Below, piece by piece: positions 5,262-5,312 of a stretch of DNA of 5,312 nt; the first letter of the stretch is position 1; every line of letters begins with the position of its first letter. The translations under genes were made by a program, and so were the position numbers. This stretch comes from DAIRVC01 sp036803025. GTDB lineage: Bacteria > Chloroflexota > Anaerolineae > Anaerolineales > E44-bin32. The DNA lies in the NCBI GenBank assembly GCA_036803025.1, contig DAIRVC010000173.1:1-5312 (forward strand), read 5' to 3'. Under the pieces are notes generated by a model, which did not search any database, was not told the origin of the DNA, and saw only the letters and a program-made list of their open reading frames with translations.

Positions 5262-5283
5262 GTGCGCTCTCTACGCCAGGGCT

Positions 5284-5312
5284 ACTGTCTCATATGTATC
5301 TGAACTCAATCA
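5284..5312. repeat. IS terminal inverted repeat, right
   Basis: ACTGTCTCATATGTAT (5284–5299) is the exact reverse complement of the left-end core at 4187–4202. Beyond an extra C, TGAAC (5301–5305) pairs with GTTCA of the left end, and the repeat may run to the final CA of the window. It lies upstream of the transposase start, so any transposase promoter would have to sit in or near it. No convincing -35/-10 pair was found here. Confidence 0.8.

Larger units (their letters stand above)
4175..5312 (-). mobile_element. IS481-like insertion sequence, apparently complete
   Basis: A single DDE transposase gene is flanked by imperfect inverted repeats, giving an element of about 1.14 kb, normal for IS481. 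The outermost estimate starts at TG (4175) and ends at CA (5312, the last base of the window). A shorter option, TGAGACAGT at 4194 to ACTGTCTCA at 5292, also has TG…CA ends. Target duplications cannot be tested because sequence beyond 5312 is missing. The palindrome CATATG lies in both repeats (4190–4195 and 5291–5296), so it also reads as a 6-bp direct repeat. That offers a third boundary with AGACAGT as the element end, but the inverted similarity continues outside CATATG and argues against it. Confidence 0.8.

Noticed and set aside
5216..5312. Transposase promoter inside the IS end
   Set aside because: TTGAGT and TACATA/TAGAGA elements exist, but none pair at a 16–18 nt spacing with acceptable hexamers.

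Overview
The window is a GC-rich bacterial chromosomal segment. All recognised genes lie on the minus strand, so transcription runs from high to low coordinates. The EF-Tu N-terminus (…KPHMNVGTM…) and the order yacL–cysS–rlmB–tRNA–tuf suggest a Chloroflexota (Anaerolineae-like) bacterium. This is a recognition-based guess at moderate confidence; no single gene proves it.

Layout in transcription order. (1) 5312–4175: an IS481-like insertion sequence carrying one intact DDE transposase (4202–5215). It is bounded by imperfect inverted repeats sharing a 16-bp identical core, and the transposase ribosome binding site is buried in a strong mRNA hairpin. (2) 4174–3941: a leader region with a good sigma-70-type promoter just 5 bp beyond the IS edge, a perfect 12-bp stem-loop and a second smaller hairpin. 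(3) 3940–2888: a YacL-type membrane-anchored PIN/TRAM protein. (4) 2859–1462: cysteinyl-tRNA synthetase. (5) 1431–625: an RlmB-type 23S rRNA 2'-O-methyltransferase. These three genes are separated by only 28 and 30 bp and look like an operon. (6) An extended -10 promoter at 590–562, then tRNA-Thr(UGU), tRNA-Tyr(GUA), a palindromic heptamer-repeat element, tRNA-Thr(GGU) and the first 18 codons of tuf, which runs off the window at position 1.

Most of the window serves translation: tRNA charging (cysS), ribosome maturation (rlmB), two tRNA species and an elongation factor. The tRNA–tuf part matches the classic thrU-tyrU-glyT-thrT-tufB order known from E. coli, except that the glycine tRNA is absent and a self-complementary repeat lies in its place. 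The yacL–cysS–rlmB part is a reduced form of the Bacillus yacL-ispD-ispF-gltX-cysE-cysS-mrnC-rlmB cluster.

I do not see an undescribed multi-gene system. The points worth a second look are small RNA and DNA structures: the repeat replacing tRNA-Gly, the RBS-masking hairpin in the IS, the IS abutting the yacL promoter, the yacL leader stem, and a hairpin plus U-run directly after the tRNA promoter. Both window edges fall in sequences that are commonly multicopy (tuf and an IS), which may explain where the window or contig ends.
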